DNA from: Streptomyces shenzhenensis
Lineage (GTDB): Bacteria > Actinomycetota > Actinomycetes > Streptomycetales > Streptomycetaceae
Assembly (NCBI RefSeq): GCF_003688995.1
Contig: NZ_PENI01000017.1
Coordinates: forward strand, 140,955 to 204,954
Length of the DNA stretch: 64,000 nucleotides
Direction of reading: 5' to 3'
A model generated the notes under the pieces. That model was not told the origin of the DNA and made no database searches. It saw only the letters and a program-made list of their open reading frames with translations. A program made the position numbers and the translations under genes. Below, piece by piece: positions 18,201-26,833 of this stretch (positions are counted from its first letter, which is position 1; each line of letters begins with the position of its first letter).

Positions 18201-18279
18201 CAGCGGGGCATGGCGTCACCGCAGGGCCGCCGAGGCGTTGATCACCACTGGGCACGTCCGTCCGATCCGAGAGGACATC

Positions 18280-18579
18280 ATGAGCAACCCGACCCGCTCC
18301 GCCTCCACCGACGAGTTGGAGGCGGTCTTCCAGCGGGAGCTGGTGACCGACCGCTGGGCGGCTGCGGAGACCGCCTTCGCCCTGGCGTCGCGCCACCGCG
18401 ACCTGACCGACTGGTCCGCGTCGCGTGAGTGGGTCCAGCAGTGCCTGCGCTTGCTGGAAGGCTTCCCTGCCGAGGCGGAGGAGCAGGTCGCCACCCGCCG
18501 TACGTCGGTGGGCGGGGTCCAGCTGCCGAACTACCTACACGCGGGCGTCGTCCAGGCACGCTTCGGCGACCTCGGCTGA
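18280..18579 (+). CDS. hypothetical protein, 99 residues
   Basis: This is a small acidic, mainly helical protein with Trp residues in the middle (DRWAAAETAF and SASREWVQQCL). The ATG at 18280 follows GAGAGGAC. It lies 79 bases after the NDK-like gene and in the same direction, so it is likely part of the island transcript. It has no recognised domain. The predicted helical content and size would suit a binding partner of a neighbouring enzyme, but this is speculative. Confidence 0.72.
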   Translation: MSNPTRSASTDELEAVFQRELVTDRWAAAETAFALASRHRDLTDWSASREWVQQCLRLLEGFPAEAEEQVATRRTSVGGVQLPNYLHAGVVQARFGDLG

Positions 18580-18737
18580 CCCCCACGGATCCACTGGGGT
18601 GGTGCGGCAGGCAGCGTCTGACCGCATCACCCCGAGCCCCGACACCCATCACATAGCGCGACCGCCCTCACCGGACAGGCCCCCTTCAGCAGGGTCCGGG
18701 CGGCTTCGCCATGCCTGAAATGGAAGGGAGCGGCCTC

Positions 18738-19319
18738 ATGGCCGTCGAGATCGAGATGCGCGCCCGCTTCGCGAAGGATGTCCGAGACCAGCTCGTCGCC
18801 CGTCTGCGGACCGACGGTGAGGATCTGGGCCAGGACGACAAACACATCTACTTCTACGTGCTGCCCGACCAGCTTCTGAAGGTCACCGACAACACCACCG
18901 CCGGCACCGCGAAGATCACCCTCAAGGGCAGCAAAATCGGACAGGGAGCCGCCTTCACGGAGACCGAGTTCCCCATCTCGCGCAACGACGTGCCGGCCGC
19001 CGTGAAGGTTTTCAACGCCCTCGGATTCGAGCCCACGATGCACGAGGCGGTCAACTTCCGGCACAACTTCCGCTTCGGCGGGGTCGAGATCGCGGTCAAG
19101 TGGAGCGAGGCGTGGGGTCACCACGCCGAGTTCGAGGTCCTGCTCACCGACGGAGCCTCGGACGCCGATCGCACGGAGGCGGAGGCCGCGATCACGGACG
19201 TCGCCGCGTCCCTCGGCGTCAGCCTCATGACCGAGCAGGAACTGGCCGACTTCACCGCTGCCTTCGAGACCGCCGAGCAGGCGCGCAAGGAGCGCAAGCG
19301 GGCCACACAGATCCGGTAG
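18738..19319 (+). CDS. CYTH-domain protein (class IV cyclase/thiamine triphosphatase superfamily)
   Basis: This 193-residue protein has the N-terminal signature of CYTH enzymes, VEIEMRAR (ExExK/R type), followed by alternating charged beta strands (KITLKGSKI, ETEFPISR, FRHNFRFGGVEIAVKW, AEFEVLL), as expected for a triphosphate tunnel. Members bind triphosphates and Mg and act as adenylyl cyclases or triphosphatases. The ATG at 18738 was chosen because AAGGGAG lies 9 bases upstream. A longer form could start at 18711. The substrate is unknown. Beside an NDK-like and an HD protein, a nucleotide triphosphate substrate is plausible. Confidence 0.8.
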   Translation: MAVEIEMRARFAKDVRDQLVARLRTDGEDLGQDDKHIYFYVLPDQLLKVTDNTTAGTAKITLKGSKIGQGAAFTETEFPISRNDVPAAVKVFNALGFEPTMHEAVNFRHNFRFGGVEIAVKWSEAWGHHAEFEVLLTDGASDADRTEAEAAITDVAASLGVSLMTEQELADFTAAFETAEQARKERKRATQIR

Positions 19320-19360
19320 GGACCTCAAGCCGCGGAGACCACCAAGGGGGGTGGGCACGG

Positions 19361-20125
19361 ATGAGCACGACCCCGTTAGCCGGAAGCCTGATCGACCTGG
19401 CTGCCCAAGGGCGGCTGCCGGTCCACCAGTACATGGACCACGCCACCGTCACGTGGATCGGTGCCAACCGGCCCGACCTCCAGCCCCCGCCCATGCCGCA
19501 CCTGCGGCCCCTGCTGAGGGCACTCCTCTCGTGCGACGGGCCGCCGGCAATCTGGTGGGCTGAAACCCGCCTCCACATCTCGCTCCACGGCGTACGGCAC
19601 GCCATGAGGACCGCGGCGCTGGCAGCCGTACTGGCCGAGGCGAACAACCTCGACGACACCGACGCAGCGACGGCCGTCCTCGCCGCAGCCGTCCACGACT
19701 GCCGGCGCCACGACGACAAGGACGACCCCGGTCACGGCGCCCGCGCGGCCATCTGGCTCGCCACGAACGCCGACACCGTCTGCAACCACTACGGCCTCAC
19801 CGCCACCCCGCGCCGGATCGTGCAGGCGGCCACGGCCGTCCGCCTGCACGACATCCCGTACGACGCCTTCACCACCGCCGACCAGTCCGACCATGCCCAG
19901 GCCGAACGCGTCACCGACATCGTGAAGGCCGCCGACGCCCTGGACCGCTACCGCCTGCCGAAACTGAAGTGGTGGCCCGCCTCCCGCTACGTCCGCGAGC
20001 CTGCCTTCGACCAGACCCGTGCCCTCGCCTTCGACCTGGTGCTGGTCTCGGAGCGAACCGCCCTGGCCGGAGCCGACGGCGCTGCCGCCGTTCGCTATGC
20101 GCTCGCCGAGAAGAGCGTGCTCTGA
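19361..20125 (+). CDS. HD-domain phosphohydrolase
   Basis: This is a 254-residue protein with an HD metal-binding layout: HGVRHAMRTAALA (His), then AAVHDCRRHDDKDD (HD), then GHGARAAIWLA, and RLHDIPYD further on. It fits the HD superfamily of metal-dependent phosphohydrolases acting on nucleotides. It follows the CYTH gene by about 40 bases, and its TGA lies two bases before the next ATG, so the group is almost surely one operon. The substrate is unknown. Confidence 0.85.
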   Translation: MSTTPLAGSLIDLAAQGRLPVHQYMDHATVTWIGANRPDLQPPPMPHLRPLLRALLSCDGPPAIWWAETRLHISLHGVRHAMRTAALAAVLAEANNLDDTDAATAVLAAAVHDCRRHDDKDDPGHGARAAIWLATNADTVCNHYGLTATPRRIVQAATAVRLHDIPYDAFTTADQSDHAQAERVTDIVKAADALDRYRLPKLKWWPASRYVREPAFDQTRALAFDLVLVSERTALAGADGAAAVRYALAEKSVL

Positions 20126-20127
20126 GC

Positions 20128-21522
20128 ATGGACTTCCTCGACGCTTACCACGCGTGGGCCGACGCCCACGCCTTCTACGGCACCGCCCTCGTCCCCGGTC
20201 CGACGGACCACACCGACGCCCTCGCCCAGCGGGCCAACGCCTGGGACAGGCAACTCGCCGAGGAGACGCCGAACGGACACCTGCTCCGGCACAACACCCT
20301 CTTCGAGGCGCTGAACAGCGGTGGCAAGCTCCACCTCCTCCACGTCACCCACGCCCTGGAGGAGATCAGCCGACAGGGGGTGCTCTATCCCTCCGGTGGC
20401 TGCCTCGTCGGCAGCGTCTACTGCACACCGCTCACCCCGACCGACCAGGGCCTGCGCATGCATAACCTGGGCGCCTACATCCTGACCAAGGAAGCGCCGG
20501 CGTTCCTGGCCAAGCTCGGCATCGCCGGTCGCGTCCCGACGCCGCTGATCTTCGAAATCGACATGCCTCCCCAGGCGTACCGAGGACTCGCCGGGGTGGA
20601 CTACCTGCGGCTGGGCCTCATCCACCTCCAGATCTACAGTCACCTCGAATACCTGTTGAGCAAGGCCGAGCGCCACCAGCTCCGGGAGACCGTCGTCGGC
20701 CGCGTGAAGAACTCGGCCGCGTTCCTCGCCACCGCCACCGCGGTCGCCTACCAGGGCGCCAGAGTCGAGGCCGGAGCGTTCCTCCGGCTGCTCGACGACA
20801 CAGTTCCCCGCCTGCCCATCCTCGGCTACCTCTACTTCGAGGCCGTCGCCGAGTACCTGATGCTCCACTCGACCTCCCCGCACACCCGCCACCTGGCCGA
20901 CCTGGGCGAGCTGAACAACTGGCTCTACAAGGAGCTGCTCTTCGCCTCCCTCCCCGGCGGAGCGGGCAAGTTCGACCTCGCCAGGTTCCGCCTCGACCCC
21001 GAGCAGCTCACCACGCTCATCCACCAACTCGACCCGACGATCGACACCGGCCACGCGTGCACCTACCTGGTCGACCGGATCAGCTACCTCGTCGCCGCCC
21101 GCCTCTTCATCGGAGGCGACGCCCCCGAAGCCTGGCACCACACCCGCTGGGAGTTCGGCGTCCTCGCCACCCGGCTCGGCCCACTCCTCGGTCACCTCAT
21201 TCACCGGGAGCTGCGCACCTTCGGCCGCTACCCCGACTTCTACTTCTACTACGACCAGCACAAGGCCTTACAAGCCTGGAACTACTGGAACCACATGGAC
21301 ATCGTCGCCCCGTTCAACGGCACGATGCCCAAGGGAGAGGCCGGTATCAATCCCGCCTACCCCGACCTCGCCTATCGCGTATGGCGCGCCGAACAGGACG
21401 ACACCGGCCACCTCCGCCCGGCCGAGGAACTGTCCCTGACGATCGCCCCGCGCCTGGTGGACATCAAGTACACCCTCATGCGCAACAACCAGTGGGCCGC
21501 CCCCGCGCCCAGCCCCGCCTGA
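20128..21522 (+). CDS. uncharacterised 464-residue protein, possible ADP-ribosyltransferase-like N-terminus
   Basis: The product has no family I can name with confidence. The stretch LHLLHVTHALEEISRQGVLYP near residues 70-90, followed by GGCLVGSVYCTPL, resembles the first strand-helix motif of ADP-ribosyltransferase-fold proteins (H-x-T-x4-L/I-x2-I-x3-G-x-L). The later sequence is helical and rich in Tyr, Trp and His (RYPDFYFYYDQHKA, WNYWNHMD). The start at 20128 is two bases after the HD gene's stop. It is the largest gene of the operon and probably its distinctive component. The ART link is a weak pattern match. Confidence 0.72.
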   Translation: MDFLDAYHAWADAHAFYGTALVPGPTDHTDALAQRANAWDRQLAEETPNGHLLRHNTLFEALNSGGKLHLLHVTHALEEISRQGVLYPSGGCLVGSVYCTPLTPTDQGLRMHNLGAYILTKEAPAFLAKLGIAGRVPTPLIFEIDMPPQAYRGLAGVDYLRLGLIHLQIYSHLEYLLSKAERHQLRETVVGRVKNSAAFLATATAVAYQGARVEAGAFLRLLDDTVPRLPILGYLYFEAVAEYLMLHSTSPHTRHLADLGELNNWLYKELLFASLPGGAGKFDLARFRLDPEQLTTLIHQLDPTIDTGHACTYLVDRISYLVAARLFIGGDAPEAWHHTRWEFGVLATRLGPLLGHLIHRELRTFGRYPDFYFYYDQHKALQAWNYWNHMDIVAPFNGTMPKGEAGINPAYPDLAYRVWRAEQDDTGHLRPAEELSLTIAPRLVDIKYTLMRNNQWAAPAPSPA

Positions 21523-21584
21523 CCAGCGCGCCTCCGGCTCGGCCCGCTCCCCACGCCCAGCAGCCTCATCCGCAGGAGACCGCG

Positions 21585-22322
21585 ATGAGTTCCTCCGCCA
21601 TGCCCTCCCTCGACCTCCTCAGCTCCCAGATCACCGCCGTCCTGGCCGATCCCGCGACCACCCACGGCCTCGCCCGCACCCTCCGCGCCGCCGCCAAGGA
21701 GATCGAACTCCACCGCCACCACCACGCCAGCCGCCGCGCCTGCCCCAACGGCCGCATCGACGACAAGCCCGCCAAGGTGCAGATCGGCGGCGGCGCCCAC
21801 CGCATCGACGGCTTCTTCAACATCGACCTCGTCCCGCCGGCCGACCTGCTCTGGGACATCCGCCAAGGCATCCCGCTCCAGGACAGCAGCGTCACGGAGA
21901 TCTTCTCCGAGCACTTCCTGGAGCACATCGACTACCCGCGCTCCGCCAAGCACTACGTCCACGAGGCCCACCGCGTCCTCGAACCCGGCGGCTGGATCAT
22001 CACCGGCGTCCCCGACGCCGCCTTCGTCCTGAGCAACTATCCGAAGCCCCTGGACGCCGACGACGAGACGCTCGCGCGCTGGTACGCCAAGCGCAACTGC
22101 CTCGGCGACATCAACACCCGCCTCGACCTCGTCAATCTCGTCTTCCGCGACCAGGACGACGACCCCACGTACACCCCGCACCTGTGGGCCTACGACTACG
22201 ACAAGCTCGCCCAGCTCTTCACCGAGGCCGGCTTCACCACCGTCGCTCCCTGGAGGTTCGACCCCACAATGGCCAACCAGAAGCGCCACTGGGGCAGTGT
22301 GTACGTCGTCGCCACGAAGTAG
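21585..22322 (+). CDS. class I SAM-dependent methyltransferase
   Basis: This 245-residue protein has methyltransferase features. After a helical start come a G-rich motif I (VQIGGGAHRIDGFFNIDL), an acidic motif II, and the Methyltransf_11-type segment IFSEHFLEHIDYPRSAKHYVHEAHRVLEPGGWIITGVP. The AGGAG ribosome site precedes the ATG at 21585 with 5-6 base spacing. It follows the 464-residue gene by about 60 bases in the same direction. The substrate is unknown. In this operon it could be a nucleotide-derived compound or a protein. Confidence 0.85.
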   Translation: MSSSAMPSLDLLSSQITAVLADPATTHGLARTLRAAAKEIELHRHHHASRRACPNGRIDDKPAKVQIGGGAHRIDGFFNIDLVPPADLLWDIRQGIPLQDSSVTEIFSEHFLEHIDYPRSAKHYVHEAHRVLEPGGWIITGVPDAAFVLSNYPKPLDADDETLARWYAKRNCLGDINTRLDLVNLVFRDQDDDPTYTPHLWAYDYDKLAQLFTEAGFTTVAPWRFDPTMANQKRHWGSVYVVATK

Positions 22323-22452
22323 CTCATCAAGCAGCCGCGAGCCCGGGACGCGACGCCCTCCGTAGCCTGGCGTGGCTCATGCCCCGCCGACCAAAACGGC
22401 GCATTGTACTCATCAGCCACCGCAAAATAACCCCACTCTGAATCTGAATCCC

Positions 22453-22485
22453 TCGAATGAGACAGCTCGCTCGACCTTCATTCGA
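22453..22485. promoter_or_regulatory. inverted repeat before the small-gene operon
   Basis: TCGAATGA at 22453-22460 and TCATTCGA at 22478-22485 form a perfect 8-bp inverted repeat with a 17-base spacer. It sits in a 255-base gap that is unusually AT-rich for this chromosome, about 95 bases upstream of the next gene. It may be an operator. The spacer length equals that of the GTTACCC repeat upstream of the NDK-like gene. Confidence 0.5.
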
Positions 22486-22577
22486 CAGGGCGCATATCGC
22501 CAAAGAGAGGACCCCTTGCCGACAGGTCAGCACCGGGCAAGGCCATGGCCCGACACGTGCAGCGGAGGAGATTCAGC

Positions 22578-22832
22578 ATGAGAGACCTAACAGCGGACCG
22601 TGACCTGCATGCCTGGCTGCACGATCAGCCACAAAGCAGACAGCGACACGCCCACGCACCCGCACGACTCCGCTGCAGCATTCCCAGCACAGCAGGCGAG
22701 CTGCCCCTCCTCGGCCCGGACGCCCTGCAGTTGATCATCAGTCACCGGCAGAAGCAGGTCGATTCCCTGCGTCAGGCCCACTCTCAGCCGGTCAACGTCC
22801 GGGCCGCATACCTTCCGGGGGCAGCGGCATGA
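22578..22832 (+). CDS. hypothetical small protein
   Basis: This 84-residue protein has a strong ribosome site (GGAGGAG) ahead of the ATG at 22578. It is polar, with a short helix-prone middle (LQLIISHRQKQVDSLRQAH). The ATGA overlap with the following gene shows coupled translation. No domain was recognised. Confidence 0.68.
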   Translation: MRDLTADRDLHAWLHDQPQSRQRHAHAPARLRCSIPSTAGELPLLGPDALQLIISHRQKQVDSLRQAHSQPVNVRAAYLPGAAA

Positions 22833-22930
22833 AGACCCCGTCCATTTCCGAACGCGCCATCGCCGATGTGGAGGAGTTCGAAACGGCGATGCGCAACCTC
22901 CGCAGCGAGCCGGCAGAGGTGACCGCATGA
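22829..22930 (+). CDS. very small protein, 33 residues
   Basis: An ATG overlapping the upstream stop (ATGA) opens a 33-codon reading frame, MKTPSISERAIADVEEFETA and onward, which itself overlaps the next gene by ATGA. Two ATGA junctions in a row make accidental occurrence less likely. The peptide is acidic and helical. It resembles the short leader-type ORFs that sit in coupled operons, but no function can be given. Confidence 0.55.
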   Translation: MKTPSISERAIADVEEFETAMRNLRSEPAEVTA

Positions 22931-23349
22931 GGACGCTGACCACGCGCGCGGGCTTCGATGCCTTCCGGGACCGCATGTGCGAACACTTCGGACAGCTGCC
23001 CGACGGGCTCGGCACGCAACACCTCCACATCGAACAGACCCCACTCGGCCCGGATGAGTACTTCACTCACCGGCTCGACAGCCATGGCCACTTCATCGTC
23101 TACGACCCGCGTCAGACCAGCGGGCTCACGGTGCGCCAATTCCTCGGCATTTACGACACCTTCACCGAGGACCCGATCCGTGAGGGTGTCCGAGACGCCT
23201 ACTACGAGACGCAAGAGGCAGGTATGCGGAAAATCTGGGGGATCGTTCTCAACTGGATCGACCGCACCCAAGACCCGGACGGAGTGATGGATCAGCTGCT
23301 GGACCTGCTGCAACAAGACCGCGCGGAGACAGCGGCAACGGTCGCGTGA
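22927..23349 (+). CDS. hypothetical protein, 140 residues
   Basis: This cytoplasmic acidic protein starts MRTLTTRAGFDAFRDRMCEHF. It includes HLHIEQTPLGPDEYFTHRLDSHGHFIVYD and a helical tail with Trp (MRKIWGIVLNWIDRTQDPDG). No catalytic motif or family was recognised. It is the third gene of a coupled trio, and its ATG overlaps the stop of the 33-codon gene. It ends the accessory run before the decayed recombinase. Confidence 0.7.
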   Translation: MRTLTTRAGFDAFRDRMCEHFGQLPDGLGTQHLHIEQTPLGPDEYFTHRLDSHGHFIVYDPRQTSGLTVRQFLGIYDTFTEDPIREGVRDAYYETQEAGMRKIWGIVLNWIDRTQDPDGVMDQLLDLLQQDRAETAATVA

Positions 23350-23576
23350 GCACGACCACGATAAATGCGGTGGTCGGTGGCAGGCTCCGTAGCTGAGCCC
23401 GTCATGGCCCTGGGTGTCCGGGAGCCCTCCGTATGGCCCAGTGACCCGGCAACTGCCCGCGACAACCGGGCCCCCTCCCATCCAACAGCGGGGAGGGGCC
23501 AAGCTGACCTGCGGCGCCGAATGGCAGTGTTCGGGGCCAAGGGCGGACACCAGCGTCCCGGACAGTGACCGCCGCC

Positions 23577-24049
23577 CTATCTGCGGAAGTGGCCGCAGCA
23601 CTTGGTCATCCGTGGACGGCAGGGACGGTGCCGAGGCAGACCCAAAAGGTTCGAGATCCCTGGTGGGCAATCCGCTCTATTCTCGCTCTGCGCGATCTTC
23701 ATGATCACGGCGAAATCCACCGTGGAGCGGGCCAAGCAGTCGATCTTGAAGAAGACGATCACGTCGAACTCGGCGAGACGGGAAAGGACCCGCTGGAGGC
23801 CTGGGCGGCCAGGCCCCGGGAATAGCCGGAGATGTCGCTGTCTTCTTCCACTGCGACGACGTCCCAGCCCCTGGCCTGGCACAACGCCTCGCACGCGGCC
23901 CGCTGGCGCTCCGGCGAGGTAGACTCTCCTGTTTCCCGCGAAAGGCAGACATAGATGGCCGCTCGCATCCCCGGCGCATCGGCCGAGACGCCCTTGGAAC
24001 GTCGGGCACGGGGCAGCGCCCGAGCCGTAACGGGTGTGCCGTCTGTCAC
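23577..24049 (-). pseudogene. frameshifted serine recombinase (resolvase family) remnant
   Basis: The N-terminal part reads MRAAIYVCLSRETGESTSPERQ, with the catalytic Ser of the YxxxS motif, followed by a GWDVVAVEEDSDISGYSRG segment. In the normal protein the reading continues into RPGLQRVLSRLAEFDVIVFFKID, but that part lies in another frame, so there is a frameshift near 23820. It also lacks the large DNA-binding C-terminus. It lies at the right edge of the island beside the XPB gene and probably represents the enzyme that once moved the island. The end at 23577 is approximate. Confidence 0.75.
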
Positions 24050-24076
24050 GGGACGATCCTACTTTCGGAGGTATGC

Positions 24077-25717
24077 GTGTCCTGCCTGATCGTCCAGTCC
24101 GACAAGACCCTGCTCCTGGAAGTCGACCACGAGCGGGCCGATGACTGCCGTCGGGCCATCGCGCCGTTCGCCGAGCTGGAGCGGGCGCCGGAGCACATCC
24201 ACACCTACCGGGTGACCCCGCTCGGGCTGTGGAACGCGCGGGCGGCCGGGCACGACGCGGAGCAGGTCGTCGACGCGCTCGTGCAGTACAGCCGCTACCC
24301 CGTGCCGCACGCGCTGCTCGTGGACATCGCCGAGACCATGGACCGCTACGGGCGGCTGACGCTGTCCAAGCACCCGGCCCACGGTCTGGTGCTCACCAGC
24401 AGCGACCGGCCGGTCCTGGAGGAGGTGCTCAGGTCCAAGCGGATCGCGCCGCTGGTCGGGGCCCGGCTCGACCCGGACACGGTCGCCGTGCACCCCTCCG
24501 AGCGCGGCCAGATCAAGCAGGTGCTGCTGAAGCTGGGCTGGCCGGCCGAGGACCTCGCCGGGTACGTGGACGGGGAGGCGCACCCGATCGAGCTGCGCGA
24601 GGACGGCTGGGCGCTGCGGGCCTACCAGAAGCAGGCCGTGGAGAACTTCTGGCACGGCGGGAGCGGGGTCGTGGTGCTGCCCTGCGGCGCGGGCAAGACG
24701 CTGGTCGGCGCCGGGTCGATGGCGCAGGCCAAGTCCACCACCCTGATCCTGGTCACCAACACGGTCTCGGCCCGGCAGTGGAAGCACGAGCTGGTGAAGC
24801 GGACCTCGCTGACCGAGGACGAGATCGGGGAGTACAGCGGTACGAAGAAGGAGATCCGGCCGGTCACCATCGCCACGTACCAGGTGCTGACCACGAAGCG
24901 GAAGGGCGTCTACCCGCATCTGGAGCTGTTCGACTCCCGTGACTGGGGGCTCATCGTCTATGACGAGGTGCATCTGCTGCCGGCCCCCGTCTTCAAGTTC
25001 ACGGCCGATCTGCAGGCGCGCCGCCGGCTCGGGCTGACCGCGACGCTGGTGCGCGAGGACGGCCGCGAGTCGGACGTGTTCTCGCTGATCGGGCCCAAGC
25101 GGTTCGACGCGCCGTGGAAGGAGATCGAGGCGCAGGGCTATATCGCGCCCGCCGACTGTGTCGAGGTGCGGGTGAACCTGACCGACTCCGAACGGCTCGC
25201 GTACGCGACCGCGGAGACGGAGGAGAAGTACCGCTTCTGCGCGACGACCGACACCAAGCGCCGGGTCACCGAGGCGCTGGTGCGCCGGTTCGCCGGGCAG
25301 CAGATCCTCGTCATCGGCCAGTACATCGACCAACTCGACGAGCTGGGCGAACACTTGGACGCGCCGGTGATCAAGGGCGAGACGTCCAACGCGCAGCGCG
25401 AGAAACTGTTCGACGCGTTCCGCGAGGGTGAGATCAGCGTGCTCGTCGTGTCCAAGGTCGCCAACTTCTCCATCGACCTGCCGGAGGCGACGGTCGCCAT
25501 CCAGGTGTCGGGCACCTTCGGCTCCCGGCAGGAGGAGGCCCAGCGCCTCGGGCGGGTGCTGCGCCCCAAGGCGGACGGGCACCAGGCCCACTTCTACTCC
25601 GTGGTCGCCCGCGACACCATCGACCAGGACTTCGCCGCGCACCGCCAGCGCTTCCTGGCGGAACAGGGCTACGCCTACCGCATCATGGACGCGGACGAGA
25701 TCCTGGCCGGGAGCTGA
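24077..25717 (+). CDS. XPB-family DNA repair helicase
   Basis: This is a 546-residue DNA helicase of superfamily 2. The Walker A PCGAGKT is at about 202-208 and the DEVH box at about 296-299. The later GRVLRPKADG segment is motif VI. The N-terminal domain is typical of bacterial XPB, with SRYPVPHAL and an ATP-dependent core. The GTG start at 24077 follows GGAGG closely. It is expected to unwind DNA during repair. Its 3' end overlaps the convergent glycosyltransferase gene by 35 bases. In related genomes the helicase-associated protein is its neighbour. Confidence 0.93.
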   Translation: MSCLIVQSDKTLLLEVDHERADDCRRAIAPFAELERAPEHIHTYRVTPLGLWNARAAGHDAEQVVDALVQYSRYPVPHALLVDIAETMDRYGRLTLSKHPAHGLVLTSSDRPVLEEVLRSKRIAPLVGARLDPDTVAVHPSERGQIKQVLLKLGWPAEDLAGYVDGEAHPIELREDGWALRAYQKQAVENFWHGGSGVVVLPCGAGKTLVGAGSMAQAKSTTLILVTNTVSARQWKHELVKRTSLTEDEIGEYSGTKKEIRPVTIATYQVLTTKRKGVYPHLELFDSRDWGLIVYDEVHLLPAPVFKFTADLQARRRLGLTATLVREDGRESDVFSLIGPKRFDAPWKEIEAQGYIAPADCVEVRVNLTDSERLAYATAETEEKYRFCATTDTKRRVTEALVRRFAGQQILVIGQYIDQLDELGEHLDAPVIKGETSNAQREKLFDAFREGEISVLVVSKVANFSIDLPEATVAIQVSGTFGSRQEEAQRLGRVLRPKADGHQAHFYSVVARDTIDQDFAAHRQRFLAEQGYAYRIMDADEILAGS

Positions 25718-26816
25718 GCCGCCGCAGGGCGACGGCTCCGGTCAGCAGGGCGAGGGCGAGCAGCGGGTAGGGCGAGGCGAGGGGCTGCTGCCACCAGGCG
25801 AGGCGCAGATCCAGATCGCCCTCGTGCGGCAGCAGCCATATGGTGCGGGCGGTGAACACGGCCGCTGTCAGCGCCGCGAGACGGATCCGGCCCTCCGCGA
25901 GGAGTACGGCGATCAGCGGGACGCACCACACCCAGTGGTGGGACCAGCTGATCGGCGAGACCAGCAGGGCGGTGCCCGCCGCCAGCAGGATGCCGTGCCG
26001 TTCTCGCGTCGCCCGGGCCGCCGCCCACAGGCCCGCCACGGCCACGGCGGCGACCGGGAGCGCCCATGCGAGACCCGGTGCCGGATCGCCGGCCGCCCGT
26101 GCGATCAGGCCGGGCAGCGACTGGTTGTCGACGATCCAGACCTTGCCCACGCGGTCGGTCTCGAAGAGCCGGCCGGTCCAGAAGTCGACGCTGGCCGCCG
26201 GGAGCAGGACCGCGCCGACGGCGAGGGTCCCGGCGAAGCCTGCCGTGGCCGTCGCCGCCTCCCGTCGGCGCCCGGTCAGCAGCAGATGGACGACGAAGAC
26301 GGCCGGGGTCAGTTTGATCCCGGCCGCCACGCCCAGGGCGAGCCCCTTGGCGCGGGCGCCCGCCGGGCGGGTGAGGTCCCACAGGACGAGGCAGACGAGC
26401 GCCAGGTTGATCTGGCCGAACAGGACCGTCTGGAAGACCGGTTCGAGCCACAGGGCCAGGGCGGTGGCCGCGCACACCAGCGGTGGCCGGGCCGTGCGGC
26501 CCGCGAGACGGGCCGAGAGGACGACGAGAGCGGCGAGCAGGAGCGCGTTGCCCGCGACGAAGGCCGCCTTCATGGCCGGGACGGGGATCCAGGTCGCCGG
26601 CACGAACAGGACCGCCGCGAACGGCGGGTAGGTCGCCGGGAGCCGCCACTCGGTGACGGTGAGGCCGTACAGGTCGCCGCCGTGGGCGACGGCCGCGCCC
26701 TCGGCCCGGTAGACCAGCGCGTCGGCCATCGGGGCGCGTTGCAGGACACAGAGGGCGGCGAAGGAGAGGAGGGACAGGGTCAGAAGGAGGTAGGGCGTCA
26801 CCGTCCGTTGTGCCAC
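25683..26816 (-). CDS. GT87 family membrane glycosyltransferase
   Basis: This is a 377-residue multi-pass membrane protein with about ten hydrophobic segments. The segment LRLTVTEWRLPATYPPF and the loop after the second segment hold an acidic/tyrosine pattern as in DUF2029/GT87 polyprenyl-phosphate mannosyltransferases. The FGQINLALVCLVL segment and the VSPISWSHHWVWCVPLI motif are family hallmarks. It likely moves mannose or another sugar from a polyprenyl carrier to an envelope glycan. It is a single leftward gene and overlaps the 3' end of the XPB gene. Confidence 0.83.
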   Translation of the reverse strand: MAQRTVTPYLLLTLSLLSFAALCVLQRAPMADALVYRAEGAAVAHGGDLYGLTVTEWRLPATYPPFAAVLFVPATWIPVPAMKAAFVAGNALLLAALVVLSARLAGRTARPPLVCAATALALWLEPVFQTVLFGQINLALVCLVLWDLTRPAGARAKGLALGVAAGIKLTPAVFVVHLLLTGRRREAATATAGFAGTLAVGAVLLPAASVDFWTGRLFETDRVGKVWIVDNQSLPGLIARAAGDPAPGLAWALPVAAVAVAGLWAAARATRERHGILLAAGTALLVSPISWSHHWVWCVPLIAVLLAEGRIRLAALTAAVFTARTIWLLPHEGDLDLRLAWWQQPLASPYPLLALALLTGAVALRRLSSRPGSRPRP

Positions 26817-26833
26817 GGAGGTGAACCTAGGGG

